64,000 nucleotides of DNA from Lepidurus packardi (Eukaryota; Arthropoda; Branchiopoda; Notostraca; Triopsidae), in the NCBI GenBank assembly GCA_023053545.1, contig JAKZAN010000097.1, forward strand, positions 50,244 through 114,243, given 5' to 3'. Shown here piece after piece: positions 8,441 to 21,155 of the stretch. Under the pieces are notes generated by a model, which made no database searches, was not told the DNA's origin, and worked only from the letters and a program-made list of their open reading frames with translations. Both the position numbers and the translations under genes were made by a program. Position 1 is the stretch's first letter. Each line of letters opens with the position of its first letter.

Positions 8441-9618
8441 GTGGACAGGAGTTCAAGGGCAGATGAAGTTTGGGACTTCTCAATTTCTTGCTCAACAAAT
8501 TCCATGTAGAAATTGATGTATTTGCTGTGGTGGCAAACAGTAGCAAACCAGCTTCCCCAGCGAGTTATTAGAGGGACTGGTAGAAGCTGTACTGCGTCAT
8601 TTGTTTGCTGCTGCATGAAGTTAATGTAGCTTTGTTTCCTTGAGGGGCAGTGCGACAGTATTTTCTTGAATTAAGCAACAAGCTTGTCTACAACTGGGAA
8701 ATTACTACGCCAAGTCTCACCTATTAGGTTCAGTATGTGTGCATTGTAAGTAATATGCACACGATTCGGTAGTAACCCCTTCAACGTTTCTTAGGCTTTC
8801 GTCATGTAAGTTGCATTGTCCGTGGGGAACGCACTCACATTTGCAAAATCTACTTTGTACTTGGTCAATATTGGTATATTGTACACTGTACAATAGCCTG
8901 TGAGACTGTCGTGCTGTTCACGTGCTCTAAGTTTACTATGTGGACGCAGAATACTTCTAAGGATGGCGAAGTTGATAACGATGTAGCTGATCTCAGTTGA
9001 ATTTGTGGTATAAAAAGAATTTGAAGTACTTATCGTTCTTGTACATTGTTCGACTGGTCAGTTGCGATGGAGATAGAGGAAAAAGAAGACACTTTTAAAA
9101 GCAACTCCTCTTGCAACACAGCATAAACCTTTGCCTGGTAAAGGCGTCGTAGAGCACTCGAATTAGGCAATTTGCCTAAATTCTTCACGGATACCTGGAA
9201 TACGTAAAATTAAATAATCAGGACTAACAGGGTGCAAGTTAGTACTTTACTTGTAAATATTCACGTATTTTAGGGGAATACAATTTCGCCAGGGCAATAT
9301 TAGCTCCTGTAAAAACCTCAACAAATTTGAAGTGAGTCAAGTTTCGGGCGTCCCGAGATTCGTTATGGCGATTAAACGTTCCGACGATTGTGCATGGTCT
9401 TTTACTAACTAATTCAGAATTTCAACCTTTGCCTCTCTTTTCGAACAATGCGCTTGAGTTTCAAGGTGACGATCAATTGAACCTTTTCTAGTGTGATCCA
9501 AAGTTACATTGCAAATCGTGCAAAATAGCTTTCCACCATCAGCATGTAAAATTCCTTTCGGAAACTGCTTAGCTCGATCCTCTCAGGATATGTTCACAAA
9601 TTGCTTCTTCGAAGCCAT
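8425..9618 (-). pseudogene. Decayed hAT-like transposase with CGGBP1/BED-type zinc finger
   Basis: On the minus strand an ATG at 9618 starts a peptide with a C2H2 BED-like finger: KLFCTICNVTLDHTRKGSID, then RHLETQAH. This matches the N-terminal pattern of CGGBP1-like proteins, which derive from hAT transposases. Further on, pieces typical of the same family can be read between stops: FPTDNATYMTKA, LKGLLPNRVH, NAHILNLIGETW and, near the right end of the protein, LPVPLITRWGSWF. A 56-bp GT-AG intron (9195-9250) joins two segments in frame, so the source was a spliced gene rather than a retrocopy. Several stops and frame shifts are present, and the catalytic C-terminal hAT dimerisation part is not seen before the TTAGG repeats. 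Identification is by motif recognition only. Confidence 0.7.
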
Positions 9619-9940
9619 GGTAGAAGCGGCGTTGTGAAATATAGGAAGAAAGAGAAAAGTGGTCGAGAAAAAGGCATGGAGGAATGAGAACATATGCTCA
9701 AAAAAACTTATGCGCATGCGTAAGTGTGCTCTTTGCAAAAGTTTTAGGCCTGTGGAAGAAAATTGGGAGCGGAAACAATGACTCACATCTAGTGGTCACA
9801 AGCAGACTTACTTTTGGTAAAGGGTTTGTTCAAAAGAGGGCGTTATGGACAAAAAAACACGGTAAAACACGGTATTTCCCGATTTTCATGGTAAAGCACG
9901 GTATTTTCCGATTTTCACGGAAAAAGTAAAATTTTAGTCC
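9619..9940. other. Spacer between hAT remnant and satellite, with a short tandem repeat
   Basis: No gene supported. Two imperfect tandem copies of about 31 bp (ACGGTAAA, GCACGGTATTTTCCGATTTT-like) lie at about 9858-9920, immediately left of the satellite. The satellite begins at 9941, preceded by AGTCC, so that AGTCCTTACGGACT forms a short inverted repeat at the edge. Confidence 0.6.
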
Positions 9941-12900
9941 TTACGGACTGAATTAATTCCTTACGGACTGAATCAATTCCTTACCGACTTAATTAATTAC
10001 TTACGGACTTAATTAATTCATTACGGACTGAAATGATTCCTTACTAACTGGATTAATTCCTTACGGAATGAATTACTTCCTTACGGAATGAATCAATTCC
10101 TTACGGAATGAATTAATTCCTTACGGAATGAATTAATACCTTACGGACCTAATTAATTCTTTACGGACTTAATTAGTTCCTTACTGACTTAATTAATTCA
10201 TACGGACTGAACTAATTCCTTACGTACTTAATTAATTCCTTACGTACTTAAGTAATTCCTTACGGACTGAATTAATTCCTTACGGACTGAATTAATTCCT
10301 TACGGACTGAATCAATTCCTTACCGACTTAATTAATTCCTTAAATAATGAATTAATTCCTTATGGACTGAATTAATTCCTTACGGACTGAATTAATTCCT
10401 TACCGACTTAATTAATTCCTTACGGAATGAATTAATGCTTTACGTACTGAATTAGTTCCTTACGGATTGAATTAATTAATTTTTTACAGACAGAATTAGT
10501 TCATTACGGACAGAAATATTTCCTTACGGACAGAATTATTTCCTTACTGACTTAACTAATTCATTACGGACTGAAATAATTCCTTACGGCCTGATTTAAT
10601 TCCTTACAGACTGAATTAATCCTTACGGACTGAATTATTCCTTACGGGCTGAATTATTTCCTTACGGACTGAATTAATTCCTTACAGACTGAATTAATTT
10701 ATTACGGACAGAATAAGTTCATTACGGACTTCATTAATTCCTTACGGACTTAATTAATTCCTTGCGGACTGAATTAATTCCTTACGGACTTAAATAATTC
10801 CTTTCGGACTGAATTAATTCCTTACGGACTGAATTAATTCTTTAAGATTGATTGAATTCCTTACTTACTGAATTAATTCTTTACGGACTGAATTAATTCC
10901 TTACGGAATGAATTAATTCCTTATGTCCTGATTTAATTCCTTACAGACTGAATTAATTCCTTACGGACTGAATCAATTCCATACCGACTTAATTAATTCC
11001 TTACGGACTGAATTAATTCTTTAAGATTGATTGAATTCCTTACTTACTGAATTAATTCTTTACGGACTGAATTAATTCCTTACGGAATGAATTAATTCCT
11101 TACGGCCTGATTTAATTCCTTACGGAATGAATTAATTCCTTACGGCCTGATTTAATTCCTTACAGATTGAATTAATTCCTTACGGACTTAATTAATTCAT
11201 TACGGACTGAAATGATTCCTTACTAACTGGATTAATTCCTTACGGAATGAATTAATTCCTTACGGAATGAATTAATTCCTTACGGACCTAATTAATTCTT
11301 TACGGACATAATTAGTTCCTTACGGACTTAATTAATTCATACGGACTGAACTAATTCCTTACGTACTTAATTAATTCCTTACGGACTTAATTAATTCATT
11401 ACGGACTGAAATGATTCCTTACTAACTGGATTAATTCCTTACGGACTTAATTAAATCCTTACGTACTTAATTAATTCCTTACGGACTGAATTAATTTATT
11501 AAGGACAGAATTAGTTCATTACGGACAGAATTATTTCCTTACGGACTTAACTAATTCATTGCGGACTGAAATAATTCCTTACGGCCTGTTTTAATTCCTT
11601 ACAGACTGAATTAATCCTTACAGACTGAATTATTGATTACGGGCTGAATTATTTCCTTAAGGACTGAATTAATTCCTTACGGACTGAATCAATTCCTTAC
11701 CGACTTAATTAATTCCTTAAATAATGAATTAATTCCTTATGGACTGAATTAATTCCTTACGGACTGAATTAATTCCTTACCGACTTAATTAATTCCTTAC
11801 GGAATGAATTAATGCTTTACGTACTGAATTAGTTCCTTACGGACTGAATTAATTTATTACAGACAGAATTAGTTCATTACGGATAGAAATATTTCCTTAC
11901 GGACAGAATTATTTCCTTACTGACTTAACTAATTCATTACGGACTGAAATAATTCCTTACGGCCTGATTTAATTCCTTACAGACTGAATTAATCCTTACG
12001 GACTGAATTATTCCTTACGGGCTGAATTATTTCCTTACGGACTGAATTAATTCCTTACAGACTGAATTAATTTATTACGGACAGAATAAGTTCATTACGG
12101 ACTTCATTAATTCCTTACGGACTTAATTAATTCCTTGCGGACTGAATTAATTCCTTACGGACTTAAATAATTCCTTTCGGACTGGATTAATTCCTTACGG
12201 ACTGAATTAATTCTTTAAGATTGATTGAATTCCTTACTTAATGAATTAATTCTTTACGGACTGAATTAATTCCTTACGGAATGAATTAATTCCTTATGTC
12301 CTGATTTAATTCCTTACAGACTGAATTAATTCCTTACGGACTGAATCAATTCCATACCGACTTAATTAATTCCTTACGGACTGAATTAATTCTTTAAGAT
12401 TGATTGAATTCCTTACTTACTGAATTAATTCTTTACGGACTGAATTAATTCCTTACGGAATGAATTAATTCCTTACGGCCTGATTTAATTCCTTACAGAT
12501 TGAATTAATTCCTTACGGATTTAATTAATTCATTACGGACTGAAATGATTCCTTACTAACTGGATTAATTCCTTACGGACTTAATTAAATCCTTACAGAC
12601 TGAATTAATTCCTTACGGAATGAATTAATTCCTTATGGACTGAATTAATTCCTTACGGACTGAATTAATTAATTACCGACTTAATTAAATCCTTACGGAA
12701 TGAATTAATGCTTTACGTACTGAATTAGTTCCTTACGGACTTTATTAATTCATTACGGACTTTATTAATTCATTACGGACTGAATTAATTCCTTACGGGC
12801 TGAATTATTTCCTTACGGAATGAATTAATTTATTACGGACAGAATAAGTTCATTACGGACTTCATTAATTCCTTACGGACTTAATTAATTCCTTGCGGAC

Positions 12901-15900
12901 TGAATTAATTCCTTTCGGACTTCAATAATTCCTTTCGGACTTAATTAATTCCTTACGGACTTAAATAATTCCTTTCGGACTGAATTAATTCCTTACGGAC
13001 TGAATTAATTCTTTAAGATTGATTGAATTCCTTACTTACTGAATTAATTCTTTACGGACTGAATTAATTCCTTACGGAATGAATTAATTCCTTATGTCCT
13101 GATTTAATTCCTTACAGACTGAATTAATTCCTTACGGACTGAATCAATTCCATACCGACTTAATTAATTCCTTACGGACTGAATTAATTCTTTAAGATTG
13201 ATTGAATTCCTTACTTACTGAATTAATTTTTTACGGACTGAATTAATTCTTTACGGACTTAATTAATTCATTACGGACTGAAATGATTCCTTACTAACTG
13301 GATTAATTCCTTACGGAATGAATTAATTCCTTACGGAATGAATTAATTCCTTACGGACCTAATTAATTCTTTACGGACATAATTAGTTCCTTACGGACTT
13401 AATTAATTCATACGGACTGAACTAATTCCTTACGTACTTAATTAATTCCTTACGGACTTAATTAATTCCTTACGGACTGAATTAATTCTTTAAGATTGAT
13501 TGAATTCCTTACTTACTGAATTAATTCTTTACGGACTGAATTAATTCCTTACGGAATGAATTAATTCCTTACGGCCTGATTTAATTCCTTACAGATTGAA
13601 TTAATTCCTTACGGATTTAATTAATTCATTACGGACTGAAATGATTCCTTACTAACTGGATTAATTCCTTACGGACTTAATTAAATCCTTACAGACTGAA
13701 TTAATTCCTTACGGAATGAATTAATTCCTTATGGACTGAATTAATTCCTTACGGACTGAATTAATTAATTACCGACTTAATTAAATCCTTACGGAATGAA
13801 TTAATGCTTTACGTACTGAATTAGTTCCTTACGGACTTTATTAATTCATTACGGACTTTATTAATTCATTACGGAATGAATTAATTCCTTACGGACCTAA
13901 TTAATTCTTTACGGACATAATTAGTTCCTTACGGACTTAATTAATTCATACGGACTGAACTAATTCCTTACGTACTTAATTAATTCCTTACGGACTTAAT
14001 TAATTCATTACGGACTGAAATGATTCCTTACTAACTGGATTAATTCCTTACGGACTTAATTAAATCCTTACGTACTTAATTAATTCCTTACGGACTGAAT
14101 TAATTTATTAAGGACAGAATTAGTTCATTACGGACAGAATTATTTCCTTACGGACTTAACTAATTCATTGCGGACTGAAATAATTCCTTACGGCCTGTTT
14201 TAATTCCTTACAGACTGAATTAATCCTTACAGACTGAATTATTGATTACGGGCTGAATTATTTCCTTAAGGACTGAATTAATTCCTTACGGACTGAATCA
14301 ATTCCTTACCGACTTAATTAATTCCTTAAATAATGAATTAATTCCTTATGGACTGAATTAATTCCTTACGGACTGAATTAATTCCTTACCGACTTAATTA
14401 ATTCCTTACGGAATGAATTAATGCTTTACGTACTGAATTAGTTCCTTACGGACTGAATTAATTTATTACAGACAGAATTAGTTCATTACGGACAGAAATA
14501 TTTCCTTACGGACAGAATTATTTCCTTACTGACTTAACTAATTCATTACGGACTGAAATAATTCCTTACGGCCTGATTTAATTCCTTACAGACTGAATTA
14601 ATCCTTACGGACTGAATTATTCCTTACGGGCTGAATTATTTCCTTACGGACTGAATTAATTCCTTACAGACTGAATTAATTTATTACGGACAGAATAAGT
14701 TCATTACGGACTTCATTAATTCCTTACGGACTTAATTAATTCCTTGCGGACTGAATTAATTCCTTTCGGACTTAAATAATTCCTTTCGGACTTAATTAAT
14801 TCCTTACGGACTTAAATAATTCCTTTCGGACTGAATTAATTCCTTACGGACTGAATTAATTCTTTAAGATTGATTGAATTCCTTACTTAATGAATTAATT
14901 CTTTACGGACTGAATTAATTCCTTACGGAATGAATTAATTCCTTATGTCCTGATTTAATTCCTTACAGATTGAATTAATTCCTTACGGATTTAATTAATT
15001 CATTACGGACTGAAATGATTCCTTACTAACTGGATTAATTCCTTACGGACTTAATTAAATCCTTACAGACTGAATTAATTCCTTACGGAATGAATTAATT
15101 CCTTATGGACTGAATTAATTCCTTACGGACTGAATTAATTAATTACCGACTTAATTAAATCCTTACGGAATGAATTAATGCTTTACGTACTGAATTAGTT
15201 CCTTACGGACTTTATTAATTCATTACGGACTTTATTAATTCATTACGGACTGAATTAATTCCTTACGGGCTGAATTATTTCCTTACGGAATGAATTAATT
15301 CCTTACGTACTTAATTAATTCCTTACAGATTGAATTTATTTATTACGGACAGAATAAGTTCATTACGGACTTCATTAATTCCTTACGGACTTAATTAATT
15401 CCTTGCGGACTGAATTAATTCCTTTCGGACTTAAATAATTCCTTTCGGACTTAATTAATTCCTTACGGACTTAAATAATTCCTTTCGGACTGAATTAATT
15501 CCTTACGGACTGAATTAATTCTTTAAGATTGATTGAATTCCTTACTTACTGAATTAATTCTTTACGGACTGAATTAATTCCTTACGGAATGAATTAATTC
15601 CTTATGTCCTGATTTAATTCCTTACAGACTGAATTAATTCCTTACGGACTGAATCAATTCCATACCGACTTAATTAATTCCTTACGGACTGAATTAATTC
15701 TTTAAAATTGATTGAATTCCTTACTTACTGAATTAATTCTTTACGGACTGAATTAATTCCTTACGGAATGAATTAATTCCTTACGGCCTGATTTAATTCC
15801 TTACAGATTGAATTAATTCCTTACGGACTTAATTAATTCATTACGGACTGAAATGATTCCTTACTAACTGGATTAATTCCTTACGGACTTAATTAAATCC

Positions 15901-18900
15901 TTACAGACTGAATTAATTCCTTACGGAATGAATTAATTCCTTATGGACTGAATTAATTCCTTACTGACTGAATAAATTAATTACCGACTTAATTAAATCC
16001 TTACGGAATGAATTAATGCTTTACGTACTGAATTAGTTCCTTACGGACTTTATTAATTCATTACGGACTTTATTAATTCATTACGGACTGAATTAATTCC
16101 TTACGGGCTGAATTATTTCCTTACGGACTGAATTAATTCCTTACGTACTTAATTAATTCCTTACAGACTGAATTTATTTATTACGGACAGAATAAGTTCA
16201 TTACGGATTTAATTATTTCCTTACGGACTTAATTAATTCCCTGCGGACTGAATTAATTCCTTTCGGACTGAATTAATTCCTTACGGACTGAATTAATTCT
16301 TTAAGATTGATTGAATTCCTTACCTACTGAATTAATTCCTTACGGACTGAATCAATTCCTTACTTACTGAATTAATTCCTTACGGAATGAATTAATTCCT
16401 TACGGACTGAATTAATTCCTTACCGAATTAATTAATTCCTTACGGAATGAATTAATGCGTTACGTACTGAATTAATGCGTTACGTACTGAATTATTTCCT
16501 TACGGACTTAATTAATTCCTTAGGGATTGAAGTAATTCATTACGGACTGAATTAATTCCTTACGGACTGAATTAATTCCTTACGGACCTAATTATTTCCT
16601 TACGGACTTAATTAATTCCTTACGGACTTAATTAATTCCTTACGTACATAATTAATTCCTACGTACTTAATTAATTCCTTACGGACTGAATTAATTCCTT
16701 ACGGACTGAATTAATTCCTTACGTACTTATTTAATTCCTTTCGGACTGAATTAATTCCTTTCGGACTTAAATAATTGATTACGGACTTAATTAATTCCTT
16801 ACCGACTTAATTAATTCCTTAAGGAATGAATTAATTCCTTATGGACTGAATTAATTCCTTACGGGCTGAATTATTTCCTTACGGACTGAATTAATTCCTT
16901 ACGTACTTAGTTAATTCCTTACAGACTGAATTAATTTATTACGGACAGAATAAGTTCATTACCGACTTAATTAATTCCTTACGGACTTAATTAATTCCTT
17001 GCGGACTGAATTAATTCCTTTCGGACTTAAATAATTCCTTACGGACTTAATTAATTCCTTTCGGACTTAATTAATTCCTTACGGACTTAATTAATTCCTT
17101 TCGGACTGAATTAATTCCTTTCGGACTTAAATAATTAATTACGGACTTAATTAATTCCTTACGGATTGAATTAATTCTTTAAGATTGATTGAATTCCTTA
17201 CTTACTGAATTAATTCTTTACGGACTGAATTAATTCCTTACGGAATGAATTAATTCCTTACGGCCTGATTTAATTCCTTACAGACGGAATTAATTCCTTA
17301 CGGACTGAATCAATTCCTTACCGACTTAATCAATTCCTTACGGACTTAATTAATTCATTACGGACTGAAATGATTCCTTACTAACTGGATTAATTCCTTA
17401 CGGCCTGATTTAATTCCTTACAGACTGAATTAATTCCTTACGGACTGAATCAATTCCTTACCGACTTAATCAATTCCTTACGGACTTAATTAATTCATTA
17501 CGGACTGAAATGATTCCTTACTAACTGGATTAATTCCTTACGGAATGAATTAATTCCTTACGGAATGAATTAATTCCTTACGGACTGACTCAATTCCTTA
17601 CCGACTTAATTAATTCCTTACGGACTGAATTAATTCTTTAAGATTGATTGAATTCCTTACTTACTGAATTAATTCTTTACGGACTGAATTAATTCCTTAA
17701 GGAATGAATTAATTCCTTATGGACTTAATTAATTCCTTAAGGAATGAATTAATTCCTTACGTACTTAATTAATTCCTTACAGATTGAATTTATTTATTAC
17801 GGACAGAATAAGTTCATTACGGACTTAATTAATTCCTTACGGACTTAATTAATTCCTTGCGGACTGAATTAATTCCTTTCGGACTTAAATAATTCCTTAC
17901 GGACTTAATTAATTCCTTTCGGACTTAAATAATTGATTACGGACTTAATTAATTCCTTACGGACTTAATTAATTCCTTACGGACTGAATTAATTCTTTAA
18001 GATTGATTGAATTCCTTACTTACTGAATTAATTCTTTACGGACTGAATTAATTCCTTACGGAATGAATTAATTCCTTACGGCCTGATTTAATTCCTTACA
18101 GACTGAATTAATTCCTTACGGACTGAATCAATTCCTTACCGACTTAATTAATTCCTTACGGACTTAATTAATTCATTACGGACTGAAATGATTCCTTACT
18201 AACTGGATTAATTCCTTTCGGAATGAATTAATTCCTTACGGAATGAATTAGTTCCTTACGGACTGACTCAATTCCTTACCGACTTAATTAATTCCTTACG
18301 GACTGAATTAATTCTTTAAGATTGATTGAATTCCTTACTTACTGAATTAATTCTTTACGGACTGAATTAATTCTTTAAGATTGATTGAATTCCTTACTTA
18401 CTGAATTAATTCTTTACGGACTGAATTAATTCCTTACGGAATGAATTAATTCCTTACGGCCTGATTTAATTCCTTACAGACTGAATTAATTCCTTACGGA
18501 CTGAATTAATTCCTTAGGGACTGAATCAATTCCTTACCGACTTAATTAATTCCTTAAAGAATGAATTAATTCCTTATGGACTGAAATAATTCCTTACTGC
18601 CTGATTTAATTCCTTGCAGACTGAATTAATCCTTACGGACTGAATTATTCCTTACGGGCTGAATTATTTCCTTACGGACTGAATTAATTCCTTACTTACT
18701 GAATTAATTCTTTACGGACTGAATTAATTCCTTACGGAATGAATTAATTCCTTACGGCCTGATTTAATTAATTACAGACTGAATTAATTCCTTACGGCCT
18801 GATTTAATTCCTTACAGACTGAATTAATTCCTTACGGACTGAATCAATTCCTTACCGACTTAATTAATTCATTACGGACTGAAATGATTCCTTACTAACT

Positions 18901-20794
18901 GGATTAATTCCTTACGGAATGAATTTATTCCTTACGGAATGAATTAGTTCCTTACGGACTTAATTAGTTCATTACAGACTGAAATGATTCTTTTCTAACT
19001 GGATTAATTCCTTACGGACTTAATTAAATCCTTACAGACTGAATTAATTCCTTACGGACTGAATTAATTCCTTACGTACTTAGTTAATTCCTTACGGATT
19101 GAATTAATTTATTACGGACAGAATTAGTTCATTACGGATAGAATTATTTCCTTACGGACTTAACTAATTCATTACGGACTGAAATAATTCCTTACGGCCT
19201 GATTTAATTCCTTACAGACTGAATTAATCCTTACGGACTGAATTATTGATTACGGGCTGAATTATTTCCTTACGGACTGAATTAATTCCTTACGTACTTA
19301 ATTAATTCCTTACAGACTGAATTAATTTATTAAGGACAGAATAAGTTCATTACGGACTTCATTAATTCCTTACGGACTTAATTAATTCCTTGCGGACTGA
19401 ATTAATTCCTTACGGACTTAATTAATTCCTTACGGACTTAATTAATTCCTTTCGGACTGAATTAATTCCTTACGGACTGAATTAATTCTTTAAGATTGAT
19501 TGAATTCCTTACAGACTAAATTAATTCCTTACGGACTGAATCTATGCCTTACCGACTTAATTAATTCCTTAAGGAATTAATTAATTCCTTACGGACTGAA
19601 TTAATTCATTACAGACTGAAATGACTCCTTGCTTACTGAATTAATTCTTTACGGAATGAATTAATTCCTTACGGACTGAATTAATTCCTTACTTACTGAT
19701 TTAATTCCTTACAGACTGAATTAATTCCTTACGGACTGAATCAATTCCTTACCGACTTAATTAATTCCTTAAGGAATTAATTAATTCCTTACGGACTTAA
19801 TTAATTCATTACAGACTGAAATGACTCCTTACTTACTGAATTAATTCCTTACGGAATGAATTAATTCATTACGGACTGAATTAATTCCTTACTTACTGAA
19901 TTAATTCCTTACCGACTTAATGAATTCCTTACGGAATGAATTAATGCGTTACGTACTGTATTAGTTCCTTACGGACTTAATTAATTCATTACGGACTGAA
20001 TTAATTCCTTACGTACTTAATTAATTCCTTACAGACTGAATTAATTTATTAAGGACAGAATAAGTTCATTACGGACTTCATTAATTCCTTACGGACTTAA
20101 TTAATTCCTTTCGGACTGAATTAATTCCTTACGGACCGAATTAATTCTTTAAGATTGATTGAATTCCTTACTTACTGAATTAATTCTTTACGGACTGAAT
20201 TAATTCCTTACGGACTGAATCAATTCCTTACCGACTTAATTAATTCCTTACGGACTGAATTTATTCTTTAAGATTGATTGAATTCCTTTCTTACTGAATT
20301 AATTCTTTACGGACTGAATTAATTCCTTACGGAATGAATTAATTCCTTACGGCCTGACTTAATTCCTTACAGACTGAATTAATTCCTTACGGACTGAATT
20401 TATTCCTTAGGGACTGAATCAATTCCTTACCGACTTAATTAATTCCTTAAGGAATGAATTAATTCCTTATGGACTGAATTAATTCCTTACCGACATAATT
20501 AATTCCTTACGGAATGAATTAATGCTTTACGTACTGAATTAGTTCCTTACGGACTTTATTAATTCATTACGTACTTAATTAATTCCTTACGGACTGAATT
20601 AATTTATTACGGACAGAATTAGTTCATTACGGACTTAATTAATTCCTTACGGACTTAATTAATTCCTTGAGGACTGAATTAATTCCTTTCGGACTTAAAT
20701 AATTCCTTACGGACTTAATTAATTACTTACGGACTGAATTAATTCCTTACAGACTAAATTAATTCCTTACGGACTGAATCTATGCCTTACCGAC
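9941..20794 (+). repeat. 20-bp satellite, block 1
   Basis: Head-to-tail 20-bp monomers with consensus TTACGGACTGAATTAATTCC, all in one orientation. GAATTAATTC is a perfect palindrome and is retained in most monomers. Changes concentrate in the other half: TTACCGAC, TTACGTAC, TTACAGAC, TTACTTAC and TTACGGAA versions recur. Occasional 19-bp monomers and rare longer ones shift the register. Longer periods are present: the marker TTAAGATTGATTG occurs in pairs 179 bp apart (10842/11021, 12215/12394, 13013/13192, 15523 and a variant at 15702), and 14864 to 15523 is 659 bp. Every frame is closed by frequent TAA, so no coding is expected. Confidence 0.97.
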
Positions 20795-21093
20795 TGTTAC
20801 GGACAAGTCCGTAAAAGGTTGTTTCCTCGCACAACCGCACCGAAACTAGCCGGAGGCCCCCTATACCTACGCACATAGGTATAAGGGGGGATTGCGAAAC
20901 CATCAGCGCTTTTCCCCTGCAAAAACGGAAAAGGACAGTTGCTCGAGAGAAGCGGTGACGAACAGACCTGCTAGACGTGTTGTTTCAGTTGTTGTTCCTC
21001 ATTTTCAGTTTCAGTTTCATTTATATTCCCATGTATGTGGTTAATAAATTAGTAAACAAGAACCGAACCCAATGTTACTAGAGCTAGGTAACA
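20795..21093 (+). repeat. 5' LTR of the BEL/Pao element
   Basis: Begins TGTTACGG and ends GGTAACA. Just inside the left end is the inverted repeat TTACGGACAAGTCCGTAA. A strong hairpin at about 20857-20889 (CCCCCTATACCTA against TAGGTATAAGGGGG) overlaps a possible TATA box (TATAAG, 20880-20885). A polyadenylation signal AATAAA lies at 21043-21048. Promoter and polyA roles are inferred from LTR layout. Confidence 0.95.
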
Positions 21094-21098
21094 TTTAC

Positions 21099-21116
21099 TG
21101 GTGCCGAAACCCGGGA
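21099..21116 (+). promoter_or_regulatory. Primer-binding site of the BEL/Pao element
   Basis: TGGTGCCGAAACCCGGGA starts 5 bp after the LTR. TGG at its start would pair with the CCA end of a tRNA, priming minus-strand DNA synthesis. I did not assign the tRNA species. Confidence 0.75.
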
Positions 21117-21155
21117 ACTCATTGAATAGTGTCACGAACTTGATTTTGATCTGAC

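Noticed and set aside
9583..9929. Short open frames on both strands near the hAT remnant
   Set aside because: The minus frame is the hAT 5' region read past its ATG; the plus frame runs into simple repeats. Neither shows a domain.
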